Shown here: positions 1-10,429 of the stretch, piece after piece | Position numbering within the stretch: the first letter of the stretch is position 1 | How the letters are laid out: each line of letters starts with the position of its first letter | Assembly (NCBI GenBank): GCA_917880885.1 | Contig: OU862917.1 | Location: 52,808,727 to 52,872,726, forward strand | Source of the DNA: Limnephilus marmoratus | Lineage: Eukaryota; Arthropoda; Insecta; Trichoptera; Limnephilidae | Length of the DNA stretch: 64,000 bases | Reading direction: 5' to 3' | The notes under the pieces: model-generated | Database searches by the model: none | What the model was told of the DNA's origin: nothing | The model's input: the letters and a program-made list of their open reading frames with translations, nothing else | Position numbers and translations under genes: made by a program

Positions 1-727
1 TCTCCTTCAACGGAAGCAATCTTCCGAACAGGCCCTCCATTGATATGCTTGATGTAACTCTGTGACCAGCTCAGATATGGGGGCTCCATCGGAGTCAGAG
101 TTAAGTTAGCCTCTCAAAAACTGGGCGTACTGTACAGGGCCCGCATATACTTTAATAATACACAACTGCTAACCCTGTACAAATCACAAGTGCGCCCCAC
201 GGTTGAATTTGGCAGCCGCGTCTGGTCTGGAGCCCCAAAATACCTGAAAAAAAACCCTTGACTCTGTGCAGAAACGGGCGGTCCGTCTGATAGATTCTCC
301 TAATTTACAAACGGATTGCAATCTTTAGAGCACAGGCGTCGGGTGGGAAAGCTAACCTTGTTCTACCGGTATTTCAATGGAAGATGCTCCGAACAACACG
401 CCAAACGCGTGCCCAACATATGTACACGGTTGACATTTGTCACACGAGAACGGGTAGCTTATTCGACTCGTTCTTGTGTTCAACAGCTCGGCTGTGAAAC
501 GATGTGTTTCCTCCTTCCTACAAAATGGGTCTTTTCAAGACCAATATTCATTCCTTCCTCTCCTCACGATTTGCCGGCCTATGTGTTTCCTCCTTCCCAC
601 GACTTGGGTCTCTTCAAGACCAATGTTCATTCCTTCCTCTCCTCAAAAAGACCCTCCACATAGCATCTCAGATGACATAGACTCCGAGGGAAATTAAAAT
701 CCAAGTTTCCTCAGGGGTCATGTAAAA
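1..727 (+). mobile_element. LINE 3' end, CR1/Jockey-like RT C-terminus (copy L1)
   Basis: This is the 3' part of a non-LTR retrotransposon, cut by the left window edge. Conceptual translation in broken frames gives the post-RT region of ORF2: NGSNLPNRPSIDML, KLGVLYRAR, YKSQVRPTVEFG, VQKRAVRLID, LEHRRRVGKLTLFYRYFN. Frameshifts (for example an extra A run near 248-255) and a deletion near 395 make it a pseudogene. The 3' UTR at 640-727 has the GATGACATAG and GAGGGAAATT tail seen in the other copies at 6531-7047, 21288-22202 and 47004-47755. The RT active site is not included. The clade is inferred from the style of the C-terminus only. Confidence 0.8.
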
Positions 728-962
728 AATTACAAAAAGTACATATTTTTTATAATTTCATCATCACGCGTTTGAACATTTTATTGCTAACTTGAATGTA
801 GGTATACAAATTATATAGCAAATTTTTAATGAAATAAAATCGATATTGAGTTATTAGTTAAAAATGCTGGTACAGAGAATAATCAATCTTTCTCTTTGGA
901 AACTCCCCGTAACCGATCGTAAGAACATCTTTCGACGAAATTTGGATTCTTGGCCGCTTAAG
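728..962. repeat. Dispersed repeat, partner at 63362-63575
   Basis: This segment matches 63362-63575 at many diverged blocks in the same order, including ACAAAAAGTACAT, TTTCATCATCACGC, GAGTTATTA, GCTGGTAC, GATCGTAAGAACA and TTTCGACGAAAT. It has no coding potential and no visible terminal repeats. It starts just after the poly(A)-like end of the LINE. The class of repeat is unknown. Confidence 0.6.
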
Positions 963-1680
963 AATCATTTTGAAAGACTTTTAACTTAACGTCCATTACA
1001 GTTTTGCGTAAAAACCTCATTAATATTTTTCTTATGTAAAATAATGTATTTGCACAATATTCTAAGTTGCATTAGCTGAGTTTGCATTCGACAAATAGAA
1101 TTATACATTATTTTAGCCAGAACGTTTCTAGTGCATTGTGAAATGCTGAAAATACTGCAATCGCAGTAATGAACCTAGTTGCTGCATGTGCAAGCTGGTT
1201 TCTGCAATTTGCAATCCGTCTGCGAAAATAGTTGAAAATGCAAAAACACGTTCTTGAAAATGCAAGTAAGATACATTAAAATAGATTACGTCTGTGGGAT
1301 CAATGACCCCAGTTGATCAAAGATGATATATCCAAGATAGAATAAGTTACACTCGTACCGTACTTTCAAATATCTGTCGTGTCAAATTATAATGTCAAAA
1401 TCAAACGTGAAGAAAATTTATAATGAAACAAGAAGTTAATAATACTACAGAGCTGACCCTTTACGAATCACTATTATTGCGCGCTACTATTGAAATTGGT
1501 TACCACTTCTCTAGAAACCTAAAAACATTTGGCTCCGAGTAGAAAAGGCAAATAATTCGTCTGGTAGATGCAGCTATCTTAATGGAGTGATTGTAATATT
1601 TATAACACAGATGTTAGGGGGAAATTCTGTATTTGTTTTACTTCCAATACAAGGTTCTCCGAAAATAATAATTTTATTAG
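963..1680. other. No recognisable feature
   Basis: AT-rich sequence with short mixed-frame ORFs only. I see no repeat partner, no terminal repeats and no coding signature. Confidence 0.5.
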
Positions 1681-1689
1681 ATTTTTATT

Positions 1690-1998
1690 TAAATAATTCC
1701 TGTAGTATTCAAAAAAACTGTTTCTGAAGATTTAGGAAATGAGATTAAAAGAATTTGGCATTCTCAGGCTATAAAAATATTACCATTTGTTATTTCGGCT
1801 ACTGGCAATATACCTAGGGTCTCTCATTCAAAATTTAGGCATATTAGATTTGTCAAAGAATTTGTATATAAATTGCAAAAATCAGTCATTTTAAATACGT
1901 GTAGGATTACAAAAGATTTTTTAAATATTTATATTGAGGGATCAGTAGGATTCATAGGTTCAATTAGGAATTCCACAGAACCGAACCCTCTGATATGA
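1690..1998 (+). pseudogene. Degenerate retroelement C-terminal domain (IPVV...ISATG type)
   Basis: An open stretch without a start codon reads IPVVFKKTVSEDLGNEIKRI, then IWHSQAIKILPFVISATGNI, and ends at TGA at 1996-1998. The pattern (acidic-EIKRIW, then ILPFVISATG, then a KLQKSVILNTCRITKDFL block) resembles the conserved tail domain found after the reverse transcriptase in many insect LINE-like ORFs. It is only about 98 residues and is preceded by a stop, so it is a fragment. The next LINE C-terminus starts about 50 bp downstream in another frame and may belong to a different family. Confidence 0.45.
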
Positions 1999-2049
1999 AA
2001 ATATCCGGAGTCGGTGAATTATTTTCCCATTTGGTCTCTGGTAGGTTGA

Positions 2050-2600
2050 CATAAGGTGCAAAAAAAGTTTATGCGATACCTCTACATGCGAGAGTTCGGA
2101 TATTACCCTTTATTGTATCCTTCTGATTTTCTCGCTGGAATGCTGGGGATAGAACGTCTAGACGTCAGGAGAAATATTGCAATGGTGTTAGTGGCGCACA
2201 AGCTACTAAATGGGCACACTTACAATCCAGATATTCTGGAACGAATTTCTTTTTATGTCCCTGATAATTTCATCAGAGCTAGACAGCACAGATTATTTAT
2301 TTTTCCAAGGGGCAGGACCAACCTACCAATGATTATGCCTTTGGGGAGAATAACTACTTTGTTAAATCACATTTCTTCTGTGATTGACATTTTTAATTTG
2401 AACCAAAGAGAATTTAAGACAGCAATAAGCATACTATTTACCAAATCTGGCTAATCAGATAGTATTGATGTAATTACCCATGCAAATAAATGTATATACT
2501 TACTTATTATAAACTGTAATTTATAAACTGTTATTTGTGAAATGTAAATGGATTATACTGTTTTTCACAATAAATCAATAAATAAATAAATAAATAAAAT
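2050..2600 (+). mobile_element. Jockey-like LINE 3' end with C-terminal ORF2 fragment
   Basis: An ORF from about 2056 to 2454 (VQKKFMRYLYMREFG, RRNIAMVLVAHKLLNG, RARQHRLFIFPRGRTN, IDIFNLNQREF) has the usual layout of the region after the RT in Jockey-clade LINEs: a VQ(R/K)KF start, a helical block, then a His/Arg-rich segment before a short C-terminus. It lines up in style with residues 340-460 of the large ORF at 26417-27829. A 3' UTR and an (AATAAATA)n tail at 2568-2600 follow. No RT catalytic motif is present. The copy is 5' truncated, as is typical. Confidence 0.75.
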
Positions 2601-2756
2601 GTTGTTCTTGTATTGTTTTGTGTTTATAATACTTATATAGCGCAATTGCCCAGCGTGGATTGACTAGATGATCATTTGGGGAAGTGTGTGAAAGGGTTTA
2701 GTTTTTCCTGTGGGGAAAATTTAACCCGGACGCATTTAACGCGAAATTACTATTTT

Positions 2757-3085
2757 AGAATAATCTTTACTATGATTTTTTTAAATATTATGAACACCAA
2801 AAATATGCTGCAAATAAGTTGAAGCTTTTCCTATCGTTTCGCTTGAGTAGAATTAAAATAAAATTGTTAATTAATTTATAAAAAATATAAGCGTTAACTA
2901 CTAGAAAATGCATTTTTTCATTAGAAATTAAAACTAGAACTAAATTTAAGAAAAATTAAAACCATTTAAAAAATACAATATTACGGCTAAAACTGTGACA
3001 GTTTCCCTAGATTAACTTTTTTTCTTTCTTATAAAATTATTCGCAAAATAAATAAAAACCACTTCTGCGCCCGAAATCGAGCATT
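2757..3085. repeat. Diverged copy of the internal part of the hAT element at 48235-49511
   Basis: This block aligns by eye with 48705-49010: ATCTTTACTA, ATTATGAACA, AAAAATATGCT, AAAAAATATAAGCGT, CTTATAAAATTAT and AAAATAAATAAAAACCACTT occur in the same order and orientation. No TIRs or target duplication were found around this copy, so it is probably a truncated relative. No coding potential. Confidence 0.6.
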
Positions 3086-3167
3086 TCTAGACTTCGTAAA
3101 GCAATTATTATACGTATTACCTATATCGGTGGTGATATAAGGCACATTAAGAATACATATACACGTG

Positions 3168-3276
3168 AGATACGTTTTTTTTATTTTGTGTGTTATGCCG
3201 AGTTGCACCTTCTTCTTCAGACAACGTTTCGGACAGCGTTGCAGTGTCCATCATCAGGCAGATCCGGTAGATGTGG
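3168..3276 (-). mobile_element. Hammerhead mini-element, family F, single-arm copy (F1)
   Basis: A 109-bp insertion flanked by an exact 11-bp direct repeat, ATATACACGTG (3157-3167 and 3277-3287). On the minus strand it reads: short 5' segment with ACCGGATCTGCC, then CTGATGA (complement of 3251-3257), one extra T, a helix II of GGACA/TGTCC, GAAAC (complement of 3226-3230), GTTG, then a pyrimidine-poor tail. The core is a hammerhead motif with self-complementary helix III (ACGT). This is the simplest copy of the family and defines its 5' end. The 11-bp duplication indicates retroposition-like insertion. There is no coding capacity. Confidence 0.75.
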
Positions 3277-3751
3277 ATATACACGTGTTTGGCTTGTGAC
3301 TTCCTCTTAAAATTTGGGTTTTTTTGTCAGTACATGTTGTTTATTAAAAAATATTCACAAACCTCATTTTTACTACTTGGCAGGACATCAGAGATAACAA
3401 GCAACATGTTGGAATTCACAGAGACGGAAGACACTTACCTGAAACAAACAAAAACTCTATGTTAAAAAAGGAACAAAAGAAAAATCCTATTCCTCGCTTT
3501 TGAAGTTATCTGAATCATATTTGGTTAGCGAACAATGCAGTGCCCTTACGACGGATTGGCAGCTCGTATACCAATAGTAGACACTAATAGTAGAGGCCTT
3601 CTATCATCAATGGCGCGACAGGTCGAGCTAAAATGCGAATCATTCTGATTCCGATTGCCGCAGATACAACTGCCCGCAAATTGCTCCAGTGTTCGCTTCC
3701 CACATTCTGATAAAATAATCTTTATTATAAAATTAAATTATGTGTGCCGGA

Positions 3752-5006
3752 CAGAGGCGGCTCTAGGGCTCCAGGTGTGGAAGGTCATTTGAAAAAAAAA
3801 GTGATTTATCTTTATTTGATATTGTGAAAAATGCCGATATATTATTACCTACATCAATTTAAAGATAGGTAGGGTTATGAATCCGCAACTCAAATTACAT
3901 AGGTATTATCTTATAACGTTATTGTGTATTATTTGTAAAATGCAAAATCGCTACATAATACAATATGTACTTGCAGGAACATAATTTAAAGAGGGCACTT
4001 TTCAATTCACATTAGGTACACCGATAGTACCTAAATATCCCAAATTTAAAAACAAAATTAGATTAGTAAAAAAGCCACCGGTAATATCAAAAGTTTTTAA
4101 AACAAAATTTTTGTTTGAAACACCCGTCTGCAGTCTCCTTTTATCCCTAAAATGCCCAAAGATATTGGGTGAGAAACGACGTTTATCAATTAGGTATATT
4201 TACGTTTAGACTTGCGTTTCAATTTGATGATTTTTTTTGTTTTTTTTGCAATTTTCAGCTACCTAATAAAAATAGATTTATTATTAAATTATATTAGATA
4301 TTTTTTATCTATCTAATACACCACAACACAAGCAAGGGTCCCTTTAAAATGATTTACCTGTAACAAAAAGAATCTGCTGTCACTTAGGTTAGAAACCACA
4401 AAACCTACGTCCGTTGAAAATCGATCATAATATAATAAATAATCTTTGAAAAGATCTGCTTCTCAGTGTGCCACCAAACTAAATTTGAAACGTCGCAAAT
4501 AACATTGATAACAACGTGAATAATTATTTCAAATCTCTCCCGAACCATTGTTTCAAGCGAGACATTCATGCAAAACCGACCTATGTTTATATCACCATCT
4601 CTTTCAACAACACGTAAGATTCATAATGCTGTCTCCCTCACGGGCATGACCGAAAAGTCACTAGGCTTTCTTTACTACCTATGCGGGAGAATTTCAACTC
4701 CAGGCGAAATACATATTGCCATCTCGTTTTGTTGTATGGCGCGCATAGGGACAGAAGATATCAAAGCCGAGGGCAAATTTAAAATTGACCCCAGGGATTG
4801 TGAATAATGTGTGAATGGGAGCTTCCATTTGAGACAATAGATGTCACTGCTCGTCGACGTCGCTACTCGCTGCCGTTATTTCGCAGTTAATTTCAAATAA
4901 AGAATTCGATGCTTTGAGCAGTTTGATCCGTAAAAATTGATTATTTTTATGTCTTATAATTTTGGGGGGTCAAACACCCATTGACCCAAGGGGAGAGCCG
5001 CCACTG
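3752..5006. mobile_element. Non-autonomous hAT-type element with 8-bp TSD (H1)
   Basis: Terminal inverted repeats CAGAGGCGGCTCT and AGAGCCGCCACTG bound a 1255-bp insert flanked by the exact 8-bp duplication GTGCCGGA (3744-3751 and 5007-5014). Eight-base duplications and CA(G)NGGCGG ends are characteristic of hAT elements. The interior holds only short ORFs (the longest, 4568-4807, resembles nothing I know) and no transposase with a BED finger or dimerisation domain, so it depends on a transposase elsewhere. Terminal sequences are related to those of 12377-13365, 45860-46162 and 48235-49511. Confidence 0.85.
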
Positions 5007-5014
5007 GTGCCGGA

Positions 5015-5435
5015 TATTATTCAATAAACCTCTAAATACTAAGTGATATTTGATTTACCATTGTAATTACTCATGCTACCATACAACTATCACCTGTCTT
5101 AATCATATTCGCAAGCCTATAACCACTATAGACACGACTGTTTTGTGTGAAATCGTTTAACAATAGGCGGAGACATGGTACGTGATAATAGAGAAACATT
5201 AAGTATTCATTTCTACCACAGGATCTGCCAACAAATCGATAAAGTCTGCGCACGTAACTGCAACACAGCCACTTGTATCGAAAACATCAGGACATCCTTC
5301 CTCGTAAAAAAACTATTATTGTGATTGATGCGTATTTTATGCCAACAAGAAATAATGGACACACATTGAATAGTTAACGTTTCTATTAATGATTTCTATT
5401 GATATTTTGAGATGAAGCCTACTCCACGAATTGCC
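5015..5435. other. No recognisable feature
   Basis: Mixed AT-rich sequence between the hAT element and the SINE. One short minus-strand ORF has no recognisable motif. Confidence 0.5.
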
Positions 5436-5566
5436 TGAAGAGACTACCATTCAGAATCGACACGTTTGAAATGGCATTGGCCGTGTTTTGTGACCAGATC
5501 TAAATAGTCAGACACTTCCCAACATTCCTGTTACCCATCTCCACTCTCCACCCCCACTACCCTTAG

Positions 5567-6464
5567 GCCTTCCGTTCATGGAGATACTTACAATGTACGT
5601 AATTGTGACGAAACCACAAGTACCCTGCTGATACACCACTTTTTAATGCTAGTCTCCGTACACGGCGCTATCCGAAATATACTGAACTTAATCATTTTTC
5701 ACGTGCAGCCGTGGAGTGAACACGCTGTCATGCGATGTCATATGACTTTTTTCCAACATCAATCCATGCCTTCTCCACTAAATCGTTTCTTCGTATTCTG
5801 GTAAAGTATAGTTATGTAAACATGCATTTTTTCCACTTCCAGAACAAATCTAACATTACTTTCATGTTCCGAAGCCATTTCTGTCAAACGAATGGCCTAA
5901 ACTACACGAGCGGTTCTCCCGCCGCGGGAAACCGCTCGAAAAAGCTGGCAGCACATATCAAACTACACGGGTGGCGGTTTTCCGCCAAGCTACACGAGCG
6001 GTTCTACCGCCGCGGGAAACCGCCCGATCCTTTACGCGCACTACCGATCAACAACATTCTCTCGCACGAAATGATGCAATCGCGGGAAACCGCCCGTGTA
6101 GTTTGAACTTGGCGGTTTCCCGAGGCGGGAGACCCGCTGCATGTGGCGGGCGAATTTCTCCCGCCTGTGAACCGCGAGCTACCGCGGCGGGAGAACCGCT
6201 CGTGTAGTTTGCGCACTACAACGCTCATAGTAAATTGTGTCTGCTGCGGTTTCCCGCGGCGGGAGAACCGCTCGTGTAGTTTGCGTCTAAGTGTTAGACA
6301 AAAATGATGCGACGCGTCGCGTGCGATCAGCACTGTCGGTATCGTGATACTAATTGGAAACCGACGGCCACCGCGTAGCGCCGTGAACGGGCACCAGCTA
6401 AATCGTACGTATGATACGCGCACGAGGATCGAGTAGCTTGTAAGTATCTCCGTGAACGGAGGCA
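5567..6464. mobile_element. DNA transposon with about 27-bp TIRs inserted in a SINE
   Basis: The left end GCCTTCCGTTCATGGAGATA and the complement of the right end, TGCCTCCGTTCACGGAGATA, continue into CTTACAA on both sides, giving inverted repeats of about 27 bp with few mismatches. CTTAG occurs directly outside both ends (5562-5566 and 6465-6469), and the flanks are the two halves of one SINE, which proves the insertion. There is no transposase. The 898-bp interior contains a GC-rich palindromic block (5909-6289). The superfamily is uncertain: a 4-5 bp duplication with TTAG does not clearly fit those I know. Confidence 0.75.
5909..6289. repeat. GC-rich cluster of five inverted/direct palindromic units
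   Basis: A motif of the form AACTACACGAGCGGTTCTCC, followed by CGCCGCGGGAAACCGC, appears about five times in both orientations (from 5912, 5966, 5990 on + and complements ending near 6105, 6213 and 6285). Each unit contains its own palindromes (CCGCCGCGGG, GGCGGTTTTCCGCC). The block is strikingly GC-rich in an AT-rich window. It lies inside the transposon at 5567-6464 and may be subterminal transposase-binding repeats or a nested element. Confidence 0.7.
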
Positions 6465-6530
6465 CTTAGTTTTCCAACATATCCCAATTAAGAATGACGT
6501 AATCCCACTGACTTGGGCGGTTGGGCGTAG

Positions 6531-7047
6531 TTTACATTAACTCCACACAGGAGGCCCTGAGGAAAATAATTTCCCTCAGGGCCTGTGTCATCTGAGATGC
6601 TGTGTGAAGGGTCTTTTTGAGGAGAGGAAGGAATGAACATTGGTCTTGAAGAGACCTATGTTTTAGGAAGGAGGAAACACAGAGGTCGGCAAATCGTTCC
6701 ACAGCCGAGCTGTTGAACACAAGAACGAGTCGAAGAAGCGATATGTTGGGCACGCGTTTGGCGTGTTTCCCGACTATGCACCGGTGCTGAAGGGATCAAT
6801 GACGCTATTTCCTCGGAGCATTTTTCTTTGTAACACCGGTAGAACAAGGATAGCATTCCCACCCGACGCCTGTGCTCTAAAGATTGCAATCCGTCCGTTA
6901 AGATGGGAGAATCTATCAAGCGGACCGCCCGTGTTTACACAGAATCGAGGGTATTTTTCAGGAATTTTGGAACTCCAGACCAGAGGTGGCTGCCAAATTC
7001 AACCGTGGGGTGCACTTGTGATATGTACAGGGTTAGCAGTTGTTTAC
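6531..7047 (-). mobile_element. LINE 3' end, CR1/Jockey-like (copy L2)
   Basis: On the minus strand this is the same LINE 3' end as at 21288-22202: YKSQVHPTVEFGSHLWSG, LIDSPILTDGLQSLEHRRR, VGMLSLFYRCYK and a 3' UTR hairpin of GGCCCTGAGG/CCTCAGGGCC (6551-6590) next to CTCCACACAGGAG. Frameshifts and stops separate the ORF parts. It is 5' truncated at about 7047. The 3' hairpin tail is shared with SINE family S2. Confidence 0.8.
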
Positions 7048-7059
7048 TATTAGTGTGGA

Positions 7060-8760
7060 CTCTGGTACGATATTCGCACAAAAAAATAATTAAACAGGAA
7101 GTAAGGGCCGGAATTTCTATCATATTTACGTTCCGTAAAGTTGCTCTCTGGTAGGAACCGTGACAAGATAAGCCGACTGATAAAAATCCTGAGTTGACTG
7201 AAAAAAACGGCCTTCGTTATTGGAGACATTATGTTTAGACGTTGAAACCTCTTTAATCTATCGCTAGAATCCAAAAATATAATATACACACGAATATAAT
7301 ATTGCGGGTTTACTCCCAGACCATGATTATATTTGTAATAATTTTACGTTGCATGCAAACATTTCATTCAAAATTATTATAATTATGCAGATTTTGCGCA
7401 TTTGGTTTCATAAATAATGAGCCGATAGACTGGCGATTTGCCAATGTGTAAATGTTTTGAAAATTCGAAGGTCGTTTCAGTTCGTTCATTGAGGGCAAGT
7501 ATTGTGAACTTCAACTTTACTGTTGAACGACGATAGACTGCGAATTTCAAAAATAGTTTGAAAATATTAAAGAGCATTTATTACACATTAAGCTGGGTTG
7601 CCAAGATGTCGACCTCAACTTTGGTGGAGGATATTTTTAATGAAAATAAGGAGTGAACCTTCTTCTGGAAGATACCCTTGTTTCAAAAAGAACTAAAGAC
7701 AGCACAAGAACAAGCCGTGAAAACAACCAGATAAAATAATGTCAACGATGCATAAACGTTAGATATGCGTTTGGCGTGCCTTCCGGCTGTTCACCGTTGC
7801 AGAAGGGATTAAATAGATTTGTCGACGATTGGCCTGATACACAAGCATACAAGTAAGTCAAGTTCTTTCGTGTGGTAAATCCTTTTGTAAAACCGCATTC
7901 GGAAAATAGTTAAAAACAAAGAGACACTTCTCTGGGCAATGAGTCAATATTAATTTAAGCTGATGGTCACAATGCATATCGATGTTGACAATTTTAACCG
8001 TAGCATCAATTTCACAGACATAAACGTAAAATTTAATAAACTAACCCTAGAAGATTGAACGACGTATGTGAATATTGAATATGAACCGTGAGAAACTCTA
8101 TTTGCGACGCTTTTATAGCCATTTGGCGTAATTACCTGTTGCAAAAATGATATTTGCAATATTCACGAGTGCTCATTAAATCACGGTTTGTAAACACATA
8201 TTGCAAATGTGCATTGAAAGCTAGCCAAATTCACACGTCTTGTGGAAAACCTAACAAATAATAAATAATACAACGCCATAAAAATGCGTTTAATGTTTAC
8301 CAGGATAAGGGCCTTGGTAGCTTTTAATTAAGATGAATTAAGGTAAAATGTCATCAATCAAATGATTTGTCGCTGTAAAACGCTGTTAGAAATTTAGAAA
8401 ACGGAACATGCCTTAAAGCTGCTATAAAATAAGAACGTCATGAAGAAAAATATAATTTATTACACGACGAAGCAGTTCTTCGGAAATGCGAATTGCGAAT
8501 TTACGAAGTCACGCAAACACACAAAATTGTAAATCGAAATTAACGGGCAAAAAGCACACGTGGAATAAGATAAACAACATTAAAAATGAATACATCGAAG
8601 TAATATAACAGAAGTTGTTTCAGGTCATCGGCTGGTGACGTAGAAAGCAAAGGATGTTCCAAAATAAATTAATAAAACCAAAAATGAAAACAAAAAAGGT
8701 TTTTTTAACGAGGTTTATAAAGAAATTACTCAAACATCTAATTGAGCATGTAGCACTTTA
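7060..8760. other. Mostly unrecognised, with one small LINE scrap
   Basis: At 7762-7815 a diverged piece (GCGTTTGGCGTGCCTTCCGG) matches the minus-strand LINE L2 sequence around 6755-6800. The rest of this stretch is AT-rich with short ORFs and nothing I can name. Confidence 0.4.
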
Positions 8761-8764
8761 TGAT

Positions 8765-8990
8765 TCTTTATGTTCCAGAGACTAAGATGGGCCGGCCATG
8801 TAGCAATACTGCAATATGATAGGACAACTAAAATCATGAACAAATAAAAGTGACACAGACACTGATTGGAGCAACTGGAAAGGCATGGGCACTCGAGATG
8901 AATGGCTAGGAAACGGAGGTGGCGGTGAAAATTTGCCCAGAAGATCAAAACCTATCCTGGGATGTAGAGGATAAACTTATGAACGAAAAA
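8765..8990 (+). mobile_element. Degenerate LINE C-terminus (RLRWAGHVA motif)
   Basis: In broken frames the plus strand encodes RLRWAGHVAILQYDRTTKI and then fragments such as DWSNWKGMGTRDEWL. R-L-x-W-(A/F)-G-H-V is the signature of the C-terminal region of many RTE- and related LINE ORFs, normally followed by GRPxxxW and a W-rich end. Several stops show it is an old dead copy. Edges are approximate. Confidence 0.55.
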
Positions 8991-9179
8991 CTCTGACAGA
9001 GAAGAAATCTCTGACCTATCTTTTTATGTTTGCTTTACTAACTTGTATTTTATTCTGATGTAAAATTGAGATAAAATAAGTTAAGAATATGTAACTGCTG
9101 CATTTTATTATAAACTAAAAATGACTAGTCGTTTTTCACATTAAAAGAGGTCCACATGATTAATTGGTCATTATAATCG

Positions 9180-9720
9180 ACAACTAATCACAGTGATACA
9201 TATCTTTACTGTCTGCCGCGAATCACCGCGATTACTCATTGTCCCAGTGGTTATTAAATATTACAACGAATCCAAAGTGTCCAGTAATTCTGCAAAGAAC
9301 CCAGAGTGTCCAATAATTAATTAGTCGATGAACCCAAAGTGTCCAATCAATAACGAATCCAATGTCTTTAGTGAACGCTGTCCACTTTAAAAAAAAAAAA
9401 CAAAGTTCGTATTCTAAAATGACTTCACACAATGAATACTGACTGGCCTGACCAAAAATGGTTTACATCATTTTTGCAAAACTAAAAAGAGTTCACCAAA
9501 CTACTAATTGTGCTCTACTAGTGATCTGGTAAACCTATCAGTTATACATACCTTGACTATCTGCCCGCGACTCTCCTGGATTAGTCATTGAACCCTCAGT
9601 CACCAATAAGTATCCAATGATTAATCAATGAACCTCAAACGTCCAATAATTAGTCGATGAACCAAGTGTCCAATTAGCCAACGAACCCGCTGTTGTCTTT
9701 TGTTTGTCCTATTGGCCAAC
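9180..9720. repeat. Duplicated block with degenerate short tandem units
   Basis: Two related segments, about 9185-9390 and 9535-9720, each begin with a TACATA..ACTGTCTGC(C)CGCGA stretch and continue with several copies of a unit like GAACCCAAAGTGTCCAATAA followed by TTAGTCGATGA. Units are 25-35 bp and diverged. No coding potential. It abuts the TATA-containing segment at 9720-9960, so the repeats could be part of an LTR-like regulatory region. Confidence 0.55.
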
Positions 9721-9960
9721 CCTGCGCCCGTTGTTGGTAGTCAACCGCGACGTCCCCACTTCTGTCTGTGTGGGGTATAAATAGCCGGGGATAAATAAAC
9801 GCACAACACCGACGAGTTTCCCTCGCGGTGTTGGCCCGACCGTATATTTAACTGATGTTGGTCGGAAGCCGTCATCTGGGAGCTCATCGCGATACAATCA
9901 CAAGGAGATGCTGCTGACCGAGCATCGGGATTGTAGACTGAGAAGATGCGAGACCAGATC
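9720..9960 (+). promoter_or_regulatory. TATA-containing promoter-like or solo-LTR-like segment
   Basis: A GC-richer segment holds GGGGTATAAATAGCCGGG at 9769-9786, a strong TATA-box context, followed about 25-35 bp downstream by AAACGCACAACACCGACGAG. A GGTGTTGG/CCGACC-rich region lies further down. The sharp composition and position next to tandem units would fit an LTR U3/R region of a retrotransposon, but I could not define TG...CA ends or a target duplication, and no gag-pol follows. Confidence 0.35.
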
Positions 9961-10062
9961 AAAGGGCTATTTTATTTCCCATAAGGGTGTTTGAGAATAT
10001 TTTGTGGAAGACCTTTTCAAGGAAAGGAAGAAAATGAACCGGTGTCTTGAAGATGCATTTAA

Positions 10063-10219
10063 GGGAACGTACCCATACTACGTGACCAACTTTTTGCAAT
10101 TTTTACCCCCCCCCCCCCCGGTGACCAAAAACCTAAGACCGCCGCCGCTCATTTGTACCAAGCGTGACATTTTGAAGACCCCCCCCCCCAAACGTGTCAC
10201 GTAGTATGGGTACGTTCCC
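10063..10219. mobile_element. C-tract MITE with 3-bp TSD (P1)
   Basis: Perfect inverted ends GGGAACGTACCCATACTACG, extending to GTGAC, bound a 157-bp element flanked by TAA on both sides (10060-10062 and 10220-10222). Inside are runs of 10-14 C and the block GCTCATTTGTACCAAGCGTG. Copies lie at 38348-38511 and 41218-41367. A TAA/TTA duplication is typical of PIF/Harbinger-type transposition. No coding capacity. Confidence 0.85.
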
Positions 10220-10360
10220 TAATGCAGGAGAGAGGAAATACAAAAGCCAGGAAACAATTTCAAAGACCAGTTGTTAAGATGAAGCCATAGTAAATAATGC
10301 AAAATCATACAAAATCATATGTTTTTGTTTTGAAAATTTGATCACTTAGAAGTATTCTTT

Positions 10361-10429
10361 ACAGCGCCCTTGAGGTGATTTTTCACAAAAACGGCGCTAT
10401 ATAAATCATCCAAATATTATTATTATTGA
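10361..10429 (+). repeat. LINE-type 3' stem-loop tail with (ATT)n (copy a)
   Basis: ACAGCGCCCTTGAGGTGATT then TTTCACAAAAACGGCGCT forms an outer stem AGCGCC/GGCGCT and an inner GTGA/TCAC hairpin, followed by TATAAATCATCC and (ATT)n. Such a hairpin plus a short tandem tail is what the RT of CR1/L2/RTE-type LINEs recognises. Ten copies occur in this window, several without any upstream LINE sequence. Confidence 0.65.

Larger units (their letters stand above)
5436..6535 (+). mobile_element. tRNA-SINE family S1 (copy f), split by a DNA transposon
   Basis: The body and 3' part of the S1 SINE lie at 5436-5566 (CCATTCAGAATCG, GAAATGGCATTGGCCGTG, GACCAGATCTAAATAG, CACTACCCTTAG) and resume at 6465-6535 (CATATCCCAATTAAG, CCCACTGACTTGGGC, ATTAAC). 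The interruption is the transposon at 5567-6464 with a CTTAG duplication. The 5' tRNA-like head is absent. Its sequence is diverged from the best copy at 33680-34025, so the SINE is older than its guest. Confidence 0.75.
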
